Assembly: GCA_047610385.1 (NCBI GenBank)
Contig: JBLGAC010000002.1
Span: forward strand, 1 to 64,000
Direction: 5' to 3'
DNA from: JBOCEF01 sp047610385
Lineage (GTDB): Bacteria > Pseudomonadota > Alphaproteobacteria > Rhodobacterales > Rhodobacteraceae
DNA: 64,000 bases
This document shows positions 15,214 through 23,997 of the stretch, in pieces. Numbering within the stretch: the first letter of the stretch is position 1; each line of letters begins with the position of its first letter. The notes under the pieces are model-generated. The model saw only the letters and a program-made list of their open reading frames with translations, did not search any database and had not been told where the DNA came from. A program made the translations under genes and the position numbers.

Positions 15214-18200
15214 TCATGCTTCGATCAATTTATGAAGGCGCATCTCAGGGCATGCCGCGCGGGCGATGTCACACAGATGACGGTGATGGGTGAAATAGAT
15301 CACCTGGCCATGCCGCGCCGCGCTGGCCAGCAGCCGGAAGGTTTCAGCCGACCGGTCTTCGTCAAATGTTTCCAAAATATCGTCCAGCAGGAAAGGCGCG
15401 GGGATCCGCCGGTTCGCCAGCTCCGCCCGCCCGGCCAATCGCAGCGCGAGATAAAGCTGAAACCGCGTGCCTTTCGACAGCTCATGGGCGCGGCGCACGG
15501 TGCCGGCGGCGGTCTGCGCCAGCAAGGTTTCTGCGCCGTCTTCGCCCGGTTCCACCCGCAGCTGGGGATAGGCGCCACCGGTGATCGCGGCAAAGGCCGT
15601 GGACGCCGCCTCCAGCATGTCGGATCGCAGGCGATCGCGCTGGACCCGCAGCGCGCGCTCCGCCGCGATCAGCCCAAGGCGCAGCGCCAAATGGTTCCGC
15701 GCGCGCGCTGAGATGTCGAGCATCAGCGCCGCGCGCGCCTGGGTCGAACGGGCGGCGGTGTCGTCGGCGCCGATGGCGGCAATCGCGCGTTCTGCCTCGC
15801 GCAGCTCTGTGCGGGTTTCGGCGGCGGCCTCGTCTGCCTCATGCTCTGCGGCCTCAGCGGCGGAAAGGGTGGCGCGCAAGGCATCGGCGTCGGCACCTGC
15901 CAGCATCGCTTCGGCCGCCGCGGCGGTGGGCGCGCCGACCAGCGCGGCCAGCGCGGCCTCAGCCTCAGCCAGATCGTGGACAAGGCGGGCCCGGGCCTGC
16001 GCGGCGGCAATCGCTTCGGCGGCCTGTTGCAGGGACTGGACGCCAAAATGCGCGGTGATCTGCGTGCGGCGAGCGGCAATAGTCTCAGCGCTATGGGTCA
16101 GATCGTCCAGCGCCGTGCGGGCGGTTTGCAGGCGGGTGGCATGTTCGGTGCAGGCCTTTTGCGCATCACGCGCGCCGTGCAGGCGGGCACGCAGGCGATC
16201 GGCTGTGGCCAGCGGATCGGCGCGCGCGGCATCAGGCCCGCCCGCATCCTGCGTTTGGGCAGAGAGGGCGGCAACCGTGTCGGCAAACGCGTCGCGGTCC
16301 CGCGCCATCGCCGTGATGCGCGCGGCGATGGCGCTGCGTTCGCTGATCAGCGGTGACAGGTCGGCCAGCAGGGCCAGCGCGCTCGACAGCCCTTCGGCCG
16401 CCGGGGCGCCGCTGGGGGCCAGCCATGGGGCAGCGGCGCACAGGGCGGCGTGGCGGGCGTTCCAATCGGTGACCCCGGCGGCGGTGTCGCGGGTTGCGGC
16501 GCTGCGGGCGGTCAGGTCCTGGGCGGCCGATGCCAGCGCGCCGCGCGCCGCGTCGCCGATGCGCACGGCATCCGCAATGGTTTCTGCAGCGCTGTGGGCG
16601 GCGCGGGACAAGGCGTCGTCATCCGCCGCAGCCGCGTGGGGCAGCGCGGCGATCAGGGGCGCGCGCAGGCGATCCCTTGTTGCGGCGGCCTCAGCAATGC
16701 TGGCATCGGCTGTGGTGCGGGTGGCCAAGGCGGCCAGCGCTTGGTCCCGCGCCGCGATCCAATCATCCAGCGCGGCGGGCGTCGGGTCGTGCCAGCCGGG
16801 GGCCAACTGCGCTGCGGCGTCTGAGATTTCGGCCATCAGGGCGGTGCGGCGCGCCTCAGCATCGGTGGCCAGCGCGTCGGCCTCAGCCAGCGCGCGGGCC
16901 GCGGCGCGCCCGGCATCTTCGGCCCCGCGCAGGGCGGCGAGGTCCTTTGCCGCGGCCAGCCGCGCGCCGGTCAGCGCGTCGTCATGGGCCATCATCTGGC
17001 CAAATGTGGCGGCACCAGCATCGGACCAGCCCCCGCGCAGATCTGACCATGCGGCGTCGCGGGCGGTGCGCGTGGCGGCGGCGTCGCGGTCGCTCAGCCC
17101 CTCAATGCGACCAGCGCAGGCGGCGATGTCGGCGTCGGCGGCATTTGCGGCGGCGCGCGCGCGGGTCAGCGCATCGGCGCGCGCGGTGCAGTCGCCGGTC
17201 AGGGCCGTAAGCGCGCTGGTCCATGCACCGCGCCGGGCGGCACCGGGCGGTGCCGTCGCCGCCAGATCTGCGGGATCGCCGGTCCATGGGAACAGCGCGG
17301 GAAGCGCTTCGGCCAGCGCTGCACTGGCCTGCGCGCGGGCCTGCTGCGCCGCCTGCCCGGCCCCATGATGGTCTGAGCGGTCGAGCGCGCGCACCGCATC
17401 GCGCAACGCCGCAGCCTGCGCGGCGGCGCCAGTTTCGGGCGCATCGGGGGTGCCCGCATCGCGCAAGACAGCCAGTTTTGCCGCGGCGGCGTCTTCTTCG
17501 CGCCGGGCGGCCCCCTGCGCGGCGTCGAGGCCAGAGCGCGCCTTGACCAGCGCCTCAGCCTGTGCCGCCTGCGCGGCTGACAGGCGCAACGCCTCAGGCG
17601 CGCGGCCCTGCGCGCCGTCCAGCCGGGCGATCAGATCGGCGATGCGGCGGTCAAGCGTGGCGCATTCTTCGTGCCGCCGTGGCAGGTCTTGCTTGGCGGT
17701 GCCATAGCGCCATTCGGGTGCCTTTTCGCCGCCCGAAAGCCGCTCTATCGCGTCGGCTGCGGCAAGCGCGGCGGGGTCGGGCGTGGGGGGCGGGGCGGCT
17801 TCAAGATCCGCGATGGCACCCGCAGCATGGCGCAGATCTGCGTCGATCCCGGCGGCGCGGTCCTGAAGGCGGGGCAATTCGGCGGCCCAGCCTTCGGGCA
17901 GATCAGGCCCCCCGGCGGTCGCGGCGGGATCGGCGCGCAGCGTGGCCACCCGCCCCAGCGCCGGCAGCGCCTTTAACATCGCGTCGGCGCGTTTGGCGGT
18001 GGTCCGCGCCGCGGCCCGGTTGGCGGACGCGGCGCCATGGTCGGTGCGTGCACGGGCCAGCGCGGCGGTCAGGCGGATGTGTTCCGGGGCGGGCACGTCA
18101 TGGGCCTTGATGTCGGCTTGCAGGCGCTCAGCCTCTGCGGTCAGGTCGCGCAGGCCGGTTTTGCGGGCGCGGGGGCGGTCAAATTCGTCCAGCTCGGTGC

Positions 18201-18699
18201 GCAGCGCGCCCAGGTGCCCGCTCAGCTCTGACAGGCCTGCGCTGGCGGAAAACAGCATTTCCCCCAGATCACCGCGGCTGGCGAGGATGTCTTCCCCGCC
18301 CCGCTCCAGCGTTTCATCATCAAGGGCGAACAGCGCTTCGAACGCCGCGCGGTCCATGCCCCCCAGACCCGCCGCCAGCGGGCCTTCGTCCGCCGCCGTG
18401 CCATCGGGCAGCCTGAGCGAGACTGTCCCGCGCCCGCGCCGCACGTCCTGCACATCGCCCGCAATGTCCAAGGTGCCGCCGATCAGCAGGGTGGCGACCT
18501 CATGCTTGAATGCATAGGGATGGCCGCGGGTCTGCATGCCGAAAAACAGATCCATGATCGCCGCCATCGAGGTCGATTTGCCAGCCTCGTTCGGGCCATA
18601 GACCAGATGCAGGTCCGGCCCATCCGGCGCCGGGCCAAAATCAAGCGACGCGTCGGTGAAGTGGCCATAGCGGATCAGATCGAGCCTGCGCAGCCGCAT
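15214..18699 (-). CDS. YhaN-like SMC/Rad50-type AAA ATPase
   Basis: Large DNA-repair-type ATPase of 1161 residues. The N-terminal half-domain has Walker A GPNEAGKST at residues 35-43, followed by the family segment MAAIMDLFFGM. The middle (about 190-1030) is very rich in Ala, Arg, Asp and Glu with heptad-like spacing, as in a long coiled coil. The C-terminal half-domain has Walker B FLLDDILE (1103-1110), a D-loop and the H-loop TH at about 1137-1138. This matches the YhaN family rather than SbcC proper. Its start overlaps the stop of the upstream nuclease gene by one base (TGATG), so the two should form a complex that processes DNA ends. Confidence 0.85.
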   Translation of the reverse strand: MRLRRLDLIRYGHFTDASLDFGPAPDGPDLHLVYGPNEAGKSTSMAAIMDLFFGMQTRGHPYAFKHEVATLLIGGTLDIAGDVQDVRRGRGTVSLRLPDGTAADEGPLAAGLGGMDRAAFEALFALDDETLERGGEDILASRGDLGEMLFSASAGLSELSGHLGALRTELDEFDRPRARKTGLRDLTAEAERLQADIKAHDVPAPEHIRLTAALARARTDHGAASANRAAARTTAKRADAMLKALPALGRVATLRADPAATAGGPDLPEGWAAELPRLQDRAAGIDADLRHAAGAIADLEAAPPPTPDPAALAAADAIERLSGGEKAPEWRYGTAKQDLPRRHEECATLDRRIADLIARLDGAQGRAPEALRLSAAQAAQAEALVKARSGLDAAQGAARREEDAAAAKLAVLRDAGTPDAPETGAAAQAAALRDAVRALDRSDHHGAGQAAQQARAQASAALAEALPALFPWTGDPADLAATAPPGAARRGAWTSALTALTGDCTARADALTRARAAANAADADIAACAGRIEGLSDRDAAATRTARDAAWSDLRGGWSDAGAATFGQMMAHDDALTGARLAAAKDLAALRGAEDAGRAAARALAEADALATDAEARRTALMAEISDAAAQLAPGWHDPTPAALDDWIAARDQALAALATRTTADASIAEAAATRDRLRAPLIAALPHAAAADDDALSRAAHSAAETIADAVRIGDAARGALASAAQDLTARSAATRDTAAGVTDWNARHAALCAAAPWLAPSGAPAAEGLSSALALLADLSPLISERSAIAARITAMARDRDAFADTVAALSAQTQDAGGPDAARADPLATADRLRARLHGARDAQKACTEHATRLQTARTALDDLTHSAETIAARRTQITAHFGVQSLQQAAEAIAAAQARARLVHDLAEAEAALAALVGAPTAAAAEAMLAGADADALRATLSAAEAAEHEADEAAAETRTELREAERAIAAIGADDTAARSTQARAALMLDISARARNHLALRLGLIAAERALRVQRDRLRSDMLEAASTAFAAITGGAYPQLRVEPGEDGAETLLAQTAAGTVRRAHELSKGTRFQLYLALRLAGRAELANRRIPAPFLLDDILETFDEDRSAETFRLLASAARHGQVIYFTHHRHLCDIARAACPEMRLHKLIEA

Positions 18700-19958
18700 C
18701 AGTCCCGCCCCCCGCGCAGACGCGCCAGCACCGCCAGCGCGCCTTCGGCCGACAGCGCGTCAAGGGCGGCGTTCTCCGCGGCCTCATCAGCGCCAAGCAG
18801 GTCGTCTTTCAGGTCTTTGGGCAGGCGGGTCATCAGATCGCGCGCGGCCTCGCGGGCCGCCTCACGGTAATCATGGGATGGGATGATTTCCCCCTCAATC
18901 AACGCGCCGAACGTGTCCATCGGGCCGCCTATTCCGGGGGCACGCGGCGCGGTGCAGGTGATCTCCAGCTTTTCCATCCAGGCGCCGTTGATGCGGGCGG
19001 CGCGGGCGCGGGCCTCCTGCGCGGCGCGTTCGGGGTCGCGGCGCAGGGCCCATGCCATGGGGCTGGCACCGGTCAGGCGCAGGCGGACGACCAGTTGGGG
19101 CGCGTGGGCGGCGGCGCGGGCGGTGCGCAGAGCATCCTCCATCGCGGCGGCGGCGGCGGGCCAGTCTTCGGCACCGGTCATGTCGGCGTCAACGCGCGCC
19201 ATTTCGACCGTGGCGACAGGGCATTCGTGCAACCGCACCGACCCGTCAGCGTCGATTTCGGCATAAGTCACTGACCCGGTGCCCAGTTCGCCCATGTCGC
19301 GGCCCTGCGGGATGCCGGGCATGACCACGGCGGGGCGTTCGCAAAGCACCTGGCGTTTGTGGATGTGCCCCAGCGCCCAATACTCATACCCGTGCGCGAT
19401 CAGGGCGTTCAGTGACACCGGCGCGTAATTGTCATGCCCTTCGGCGCCCGCAAGGCTGGTGTGCATCATGCCAATGTTGATCGCGCCCGCCACGGGGGCG
19501 GGGTATTTCGGCAGCAGGCTTTCGGGCGCATGAGGGTCGCGAAAGCTGACACCGTGGATCGCCACGTCGCGCCCGTCGGCGGCGCCGGGCAGGGTCACGG
19601 TCCCGCCGCGGCCGGTGAAGACGTGCACGCCATCTGGCAGGGTCAGTTCGCGGGTGATGCGCGACGTGGCGTCATGGTTGCCGCGGATGATGAACACCCG
19701 CAGCCCTGCATCCGTGGCGCGCGCCAGTTCAGCGGCCAGAAACCCCGCAGTCTTCATCGAGGTCTGCGCCCCGTCATAAAGATCCCCGGCGATCAGCAGC
19801 GCATGGGCGTTTTTGGCGATCGCCAGATCAACAATGGCCGACAGGGCGGATCGCCCAGCGGCGCCAATCAGCGCCGCCAAACCTTCGTCGCGCAGCGCAA
19901 GGCTGCGCAGCGGACTGTCGAGATGCAGATCAGCGGCGTGGACCAGGCGGAACGGCAT
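18699..19958 (-). CDS. YhaO-like DNA repair metallo-nuclease (SbcD/Mre11 type)
   Basis: Calcineurin-like phosphoesterase of 419 residues with all core metal-binding motifs: ADLHLD (D10, H12), AGDLYDG (D59), RGNHD (N94, H95), MMHTSLAG and the late GHIHKRQ. The pattern and C-terminal capping region fit the YhaO family of DNA exonucleases that pair with YhaN-type ATPases, analogous to SbcD-SbcC and Mre11-Rad50. It starts at 19958, and its stop shares a base with the ATPase start. The likely role is nucleolytic processing of DNA ends in the cytoplasm; the exact substrate is inferred from the family. Confidence 0.88.
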   Translation of the reverse strand: MPFRLVHAADLHLDSPLRSLALRDEGLAALIGAAGRSALSAIVDLAIAKNAHALLIAGDLYDGAQTSMKTAGFLAAELARATDAGLRVFIIRGNHDATSRITRELTLPDGVHVFTGRGGTVTLPGAADGRDVAIHGVSFRDPHAPESLLPKYPAPVAGAINIGMMHTSLAGAEGHDNYAPVSLNALIAHGYEYWALGHIHKRQVLCERPAVVMPGIPQGRDMGELGTGSVTYAEIDADGSVRLHECPVATVEMARVDADMTGAEDWPAAAAAMEDALRTARAAAHAPQLVVRLRLTGASPMAWALRRDPERAAQEARARAARINGAWMEKLEITCTAPRAPGIGGPMDTFGALIEGEIIPSHDYREAAREAARDLMTRLPKDLKDDLLGADEAAENAALDALSAEGALAVLARLRGGRD

Positions 19959-20040
19959 GGATCAGCGCCCAAGGTGAGTCAGGGTCATGCATTTCAGAAT
20001 GGGGCCGCGCGCGGTGCGCCGCAAGGCCGCGTTGATGCGA

Positions 20041-20976
20041 TCACTTCGCCCGCGGCGCAAGGCAGTCCGCCAGTGACGACGCCATGGCGCGCAGCAGCGC
20101 GGGATACAGCGTCGGCCCCGGCGTCAGTGTCGCCCCCAGCGGGTCCAGCGTGCCGATCTGCGCGTTGGCGCCTTCGGTCACCAGATGCAGCAGGCCGTCG
20201 GGGAATTGCGGCTCTCCAAAGACGCAGGCGGCGTTGGCGCGGCGCAGCAGGTTCTGGATTTCCGCAATCCGGGCCGGGCCGGGGCGCGCGGCATCCGACA
20301 GCGCAACAGCACCGGCTGCGGGCATGTTGAAGCGCTGCTCAAAGTGCCCATAGGCGTCGTGGAACACCACGAAGGGGCGGCCGCGGGCGGGGGCGACGAT
20401 GGCGTTGACCTCCTCCTCCAGCACCACCAGATCGGCCTTCAGCATCGCCGCATTGGCCCGATACAGCGCCGCCTTTGACGGGTCCGCCACCGCCAGCGCG
20501 TCCGCAATTGCATCAGACCAAAGCGCGGCGTTGCCGGGGTTAAGCCAATAATGCGGGTCGCCATGGGCGTGATCATGATCGTGGCCGGGATCAGCGTCGT
20601 GATCAGCCTCAAACACGCCGCCATCGCGCATTGGCGGGCGGGACAGGCCGGGCAGTTTGCCCAGTTCCACCACCACGGCGTTTGGGGCCAAGGTGTCGGC
20701 GGCCTCGATCAGCCAAGGCACCAGATCTTCGCCCACCGTGAACACGATCTCAGCCTCAGCCAGATCTTGCGCCTGCGAGGGGCGCAGCGTCAATCCGTGC
20801 GGCGATGCGCTCTGCGGCACGATCAGGGCGGGGGCACCCGCGCCCTCCATCACCGCGGCGACCAGCGAATGCACGGGCGCGATGTCTGCAACGACGCGGG
20901 GGTCCGCCTGCGCCGAAATGCCGAGCGTGGCAGCCAGTGCCGCGCCGATCCATGAAATGCTGTTCATATCTGTCAT
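20041..20976 (-). CDS. znuA: Zinc ABC transporter, periplasmic binding protein
   Basis: High-affinity zinc-binding protein of 311 residues, exported to the periplasm by an N-terminal signal ending near ISAQA. Metal ligands fit the cluster A-I family: H60 in SASPHG, H142 in DPHYWLNP, and a later histidine in VFHDAYGHFEQ. Between the first two lies a His/Asp-rich loop at about 124-142 (HDHDHAHGD), the hallmark of zinc rather than manganese members. The start could be 20976 or 20967. It is divergent from zur-znuC-znuB across two Zur-box-like palindromes and is expected to be derepressed under zinc starvation. Confidence 0.94.
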   Translation of the reverse strand: MTDMNSISWIGAALAATLGISAQADPRVVADIAPVHSLVAAVMEGAGAPALIVPQSASPHGLTLRPSQAQDLAEAEIVFTVGEDLVPWLIEAADTLAPNAVVVELGKLPGLSRPPMRDGGVFEADHDADPGHDHDHAHGDPHYWLNPGNAALWSDAIADALAVADPSKAALYRANAAMLKADLVVLEEEVNAIVAPARGRPFVVFHDAYGHFEQRFNMPAAGAVALSDAARPGPARIAEIQNLLRRANAACVFGEPQFPDGLLHLVTEGANAQIGTLDPLGATLTPGPTLYPALLRAMASSLADCLAPRAK

Positions 20977-20984
20977 CCGATGTC

Positions 20985-20996
20985 TTGTGATCACAA
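20985..20996. promoter_or_regulatory. Perfect 12-bp palindrome TTGTGATCACAA just upstream of znuA
   Basis: The palindrome ends 8 bases before the znuA ATG at 20976, within the leader. The identical 12 bases recur at 22278-22289 ahead of znuB. No loop is present, so a dimeric protein site is likelier than an RNA hairpin. The binding protein is unknown. Confidence 0.5.
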
Positions 20997-21034
20997 TGGC
21001 CTGTCGTCGGGCCTTGCCTGTTCCTAGCAGCATA

Positions 21035-21049
21035 TGTTATAAAGTAACA
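21035..21049. promoter_or_regulatory. Zur box 1 (znuA side)
   Basis: TGTTATAAAGTAACA has dyad symmetry and resembles alphaproteobacterial Zur operators of the TGTTATA...TATAACA type. It lies in the znuA-zur divergent interval, in its AT-rich centre. Confidence 0.75.
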
Positions 21050-21056
21050 AGAGTAA

Positions 21057-21071
21057 TGTTATAAGGTATCA
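21057..21071. promoter_or_regulatory. Zur box 2 (zur side)
   Basis: TGTTATAAGGTATCA is an imperfect copy of box 1 and ends 2 bases before the zur ATG. The box spacing is 22 bp, centre to centre, about two helical turns. Occupancy would block both promoters and possibly zur translation start, giving autoregulation. Confidence 0.7.
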
Positions 21072-21073
21072 AT

Positions 21074-21571
21074 ATGTCCCGCCCCGATGCCTCGCGTGCC
21101 TTCGACCGCCACGACCATGGCCGCTGCCGTGCCTTGGCGCTCGCGTCCGCGACCGCGATCTGCGCCGCGCGCGGCCTGCGGCTGACGCCTGCACGGGCGC
21201 GAACGCTGGAGATATTGTTGGAAAGCCACAAAGCGCTCGGCGCCTATGAGGTTTTGGAGCGGTTGTCAGCGGACGGGCTGGGCGCCCAGCCGCCGGTGGC
21301 GTATCGCGCGCTGGATTTTCTGGTGACCAACGGGCTGGCGCACCGGATTGAAAAGCTGAACGCATTCGTGGCCTGCGCCCATCCCGACGCGGTCCATGCG
21401 CCCGCCTTCCTGATCTGCCGCGGGTGCCGCAAGGTGGCTGAAACGGCGTCAGCGCAGGCGCAGGACGGGCTTGGCGCTGCCGCCGCCGCGTTGGGTTTTG
21501 CCATCGAGGCGCAGGTGCTGGAGCTTGAGGGCCTGTGCCCTGCCTGCCGCCCCACGGACCCGCCCGCATGA
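21074..21571 (+). CDS. zur: Zinc uptake regulator, Fur family
   Basis: Fur-family repressor of 165 residues. Residues 25-90 form the winged helix (GLRLTPARARTLEILLESHKALGAYEVLERL). The structural zinc site is formed by two CxxC pairs, C115/C118 in CRGCRK and C155/C158 in CPACR. Placement next to znu genes and two palindromic boxes identifies it as Zur rather than Fur. With zinc bound it represses znuA and its own operon. Its stop overlaps the znuC ATG (ATGA at 21568-21571), so regulator and transporter are translationally coupled. Confidence 0.93.
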   Translation: MSRPDASRAFDRHDHGRCRALALASATAICAARGLRLTPARARTLEILLESHKALGAYEVLERLSADGLGAQPPVAYRALDFLVTNGLAHRIEKLNAFVACAHPDAVHAPAFLICRGCRKVAETASAQAQDGLGAAAAALGFAIEAQVLELEGLCPACRPTDPPA

Positions 21572-22308
21572 CCCCGCTGATAGAGGCGCGCGGCGTTTCA
21601 GTCACCCTCGGCGGCACGCCCGCCCTGCGTGATGTGGATTTCGCCATCCGCGACGGTGAAATCGTGACCGTCGTCGGCCCCAACGGGTCGGGCAAGACCA
21701 CGCTGCTGCGCCTGATGGTCGGCGCGATCAAGGCAGGTGCCGGATCGGTGACCCGGCGCGCGGATCTGCGCATCGGATATGTGCCGCAAAAGCTGGCGCT
21801 GGATGCCGCGATGCCGTTGACCGCTGACAGGTTTCTGGCTTTGGGCGGGGAAAAAGACCTAGGCGTCCGCGCCGCGATGCTTGCCCGCGTCGGGGCGCCG
21901 GGTCTTGGGGATCGGCAATTGGCGGGCTTGTCTGGCGGACAGTTGCAGCGGGTGCTGCTGGCGCGCGCCCTGCTGCGCAAACCCAATCTGGTGGCGCTGG
22001 ATGAGCCGACTCAGGGGCTTGATCAGATCGGCGCCGCGGCGTTCTATCGGTTGATTGAGGACGTGCGTCAGGAAACCGGGTGCGCCGTGCTCATGGTCTC
22101 CCACGATCTGCACGTGGTGATGAGCGCGTCTGACCGGGTCATTTGCCTGAACGGTCATGTGTGCTGCGAAGGGACGCCGACCGTGGTGTCCGCCGCCCCC
22201 GAATGGCGCGCGCTGTTCGGAACCGGCACCGCGGGGACCTTTGCGCTGTATCGCCACGACCACGACCATGGCGAGCATTGTGATCACAATCATGAGGCGC
22301 AGCAGTGA
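21568..22308 (+). CDS. znuC: Zinc ABC transporter, ATP-binding protein
   Basis: ABC ATPase of 246 residues that powers zinc import with ZnuB and ZnuA at the inner membrane. Walker A GPNGSGKTT is at residues 37-45, the signature LSGGQ at 121-125, Walker B LVALDEP at 141-147, and the switch histidine follows in MVSHDLHVVM. The C-terminus is unusual: residues 230-242 read HDHDHGEHCDHNH, a histidine/aspartate-rich tail that could bind zinc and sense cytoplasmic levels. The start at 21568 overlaps the zur stop, and the stop overlaps the znuB GTG start. Confidence 0.95.
   Translation: MTPLIEARGVSVTLGGTPALRDVDFAIRDGEIVTVVGPNGSGKTTLLRLMVGAIKAGAGSVTRRADLRIGYVPQKLALDAAMPLTADRFLALGGEKDLGVRAAMLARVGAPGLGDRQLAGLSGGQLQRVLLARALLRKPNLVALDEPTQGLDQIGAAAFYRLIEDVRQETGCAVLMVSHDLHVVMSASDRVICLNGHVCCEGTPTVVSAAPEWRALFGTGTAGTFALYRHDHDHGEHCDHNHEAQQ
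22278..22289. promoter_or_regulatory. Second copy of palindrome TTGTGATCACAA, 15 bp before znuB
   Basis: Identical to the copy before znuA at 20985-20996. Here it lies inside the last znuC codons (encoding part of the Cys-Asp-His-Asn tail) and ends 15 bases ahead of the znuB GTG. Recurrence at two znu gene starts suggests a shared regulatory signal, though it could be chance. Confidence 0.4.
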
Positions 22309-23102
22309 GCTTTCTTGACGATTTCCTGATCCGCGCCGCTTTGGCCGGGATCGGCGTGGCGCTGGCCGCCGGGCCGATCGGCTGCTTTGTGGTGTGGCGG
22401 CGCATGGCCTATTTCGGCGATGCGGCCAGCCATGCGGCGATCTTGGGCGTCGCGTTGGCGCTGGCAGTCAATGTTCCGGTGTTCGGCGGCGTGCTGATCG
22501 CGGCCTCTGCCATGGCGGCGGGGGTCGCCAAGCTGGCGGGCAAAAGCTGGGCGATGGACACGCTGCTGGGGGTTGCGGCCCATGCGGCGCTGGCCTTCGG
22601 GCTGGTGGCGGCGGCGTTCCTGCCCGGCGCGCGGCTGGACCTTGAGGTGTATCTGTTCGGCGATATCCTTGCCGTCAGCCGCACGGATCTGGCGGTGATC
22701 TGGACTGGCGCGGCGCTGGTCGCCGGGCTGATCGCGTGGCGCTGGCGCCCGATGATGACCGCGACGCTGAACGGCGATCTGGCCGCCGCCGAAGGGTACG
22801 ACCCCGCGCGCGAACGCCTGATCCTGGCGCTGGCGCTGGCGGTGCTGGTGGCGGCTGGCATCAAGGTGGTCGGGGCGCTGCTGATCACCGCGATGCTGGT
22901 GATCCCCGCCGCCGCCGCCCGCGTTTTCGCCCGCACACCAGAGGCGATGGCCGCTTTCGCCGCGCTGATCGGCGCTGGGGCGGCGGCGGGGGGGCTGGCG
23001 ATCAGCTGGCAGCTTGACGCCCCCGCAGGGCCCAGCATCGTGGTCGCGGCGACAGTGCTGCTGGCGCTGGCTTTGGCGCTGCGCCCAGCTTTGGGACGCT
23101 AG
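22305..23102 (+). CDS. znuB: Zinc ABC transporter, membrane permease
   Basis: Integral inner-membrane permease of 265 residues with about eight hydrophobic segments, belonging to the ABC-3 family of metal permeases. Typical sequence includes GPIGCFVVWRRMAYFGDAASHAAILG near the N-terminus and IKVVGALLITAMLVIPAAAAR in the C-terminal half. Translation starts at the GTG at 22305, which overlaps the znuC stop (GTGA). It forms the zinc channel with ZnuC. It converges with the pyruvyl transferase gene; the two stops are one base apart. Confidence 0.94.
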   Translation: MSFLDDFLIRAALAGIGVALAAGPIGCFVVWRRMAYFGDAASHAAILGVALALAVNVPVFGGVLIAASAMAAGVAKLAGKSWAMDTLLGVAAHAALAFGLVAAAFLPGARLDLEVYLFGDILAVSRTDLAVIWTGAALVAGLIAWRWRPMMTATLNGDLAAAEGYDPARERLILALALAVLVAAGIKVVGALLITAMLVIPAAAARVFARTPEAMAAFAALIGAGAAAGGLAISWQLDAPAGPSIVVAATVLLALALALRPALGR

Positions 23103-23103
23103 A

Positions 23104-23997
23104 TCAGCGCCCGCTGGCGACCAGGCGCAGGCTGCGCCGCGGCGTGTTTTCGCGCAGCTGCAGATCGGCCAGTTCCTCGCCCAATGCCTGTTGGCGCAGG
23201 CGCAGCAACGTGCGGTCCGACAGCGACCAGCGATCGCAGCGCGCCGCATTGCGCAGGTCGCGGATGGCAACGCGCATCGCCGCATCGGCCACCAGACCGT
23301 CGCCGCACTGTGGCGCTGCGGTGCCCAGGCGCGGGACCCTGACCGCGCAGGGGGTCAGGCCCATGCTTCGGCTCAGGTCCAGCCATTCAAAGGCGTCGCC
23401 GTCATCTGCCGCGGCGCTGCGCAGCGGGCGCCACGGAATGCCGAACGCGTCGGCCAGCACCGCCGCGACCGGATCGCCACACAGCGCCGCGTCGCACCCG
23501 GCCAAGGCATCCAGCAAGCTGTCCGCGTCCGGGGCCGCGATCAGATGCAGCCCGGCACCATCTGCCAGCGTGCGCGCATCATCAGGCGCAAAATGCCTGC
23601 CGGGCAGAAACCCGATGCGCCGGGTTCTGGCCCGCAGCAGCCGGTCGCGGTTGCGGCCGTCATGCAGTTTGGGCGCCAGCACGGCGGGATCGCACAGCCA
23701 ACGATCTGGCCCCAGCCCCAGCGCCCGCGCGGTTTCGGGGCCGCGCACAAAGCGGATGTCCCATTCGACGGTGGACATGTCGGGCACTGACGCGGTGCCC
23801 CGTGCGCCCGCGCCGAACACAACGACCCGCCGATGGGCGGCCGGTTCGGGGTTGGCCGCATCAATCAGGCCCCCGGTGCCCAGCAGCAGCGCATCGTCGG
23901 CGCGCGCGCACAGATCCGGGATCAGGCGGGGCCAGAGCCAGGCATTGACCATGCCTGCGGCATCACGGCCCGCGGCGGGGTGGTGGCAGATCTTCAT
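23104..23997 (-). CDS. Polysaccharide pyruvyl transferase family protein
   Basis: Cytoplasmic enzyme of 297 residues related to ExoV-type ketal-pyruvate transferases, which add pyruvate from phosphoenolpyruvate to sugars of exopolysaccharides. Recognisable features are the early GMVNAWLWPRLIP segment, followed by ALLLGTGGLID and VVVFGAGARG. Further in is GFLPGRHFAPDD and the late segment GCDAALCGDPVAAVLADAFGIPW, corresponding to the family's SxRxH...ALxxG region. I chose the ATG at 23997, with AGGGA 10 bases upstream, over a TTG at 24015. It is reverse-oriented like the mutase and guanylyltransferase genes upstream and may share their role in a charged surface glycan. Confidence 0.75.
   Translation of the reverse strand: MKICHHPAAGRDAAGMVNAWLWPRLIPDLCARADDALLLGTGGLIDAANPEPAAHRRVVVFGAGARGTASVPDMSTVEWDIRFVRGPETARALGLGPDRWLCDPAVLAPKLHDGRNRDRLLRARTRRIGFLPGRHFAPDDARTLADGAGLHLIAAPDADSLLDALAGCDAALCGDPVAAVLADAFGIPWRPLRSAAADDGDAFEWLDLSRSMGLTPCAVRVPRLGTAAPQCGDGLVADAAMRVAIRDLRNAARCDRWSLSDRTLLRLRQQALGEELADLQLRENTPRRSLRLVASGR

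Noticed and set aside
15581..17368. 595-codon forward open frame inside the YhaN-like gene
   Set aside because: Mirror of the Ala/Arg-rich coding strand in very GC-rich DNA; almost only Ala, Ser and Arg, no motif, no ribosome-binding site.
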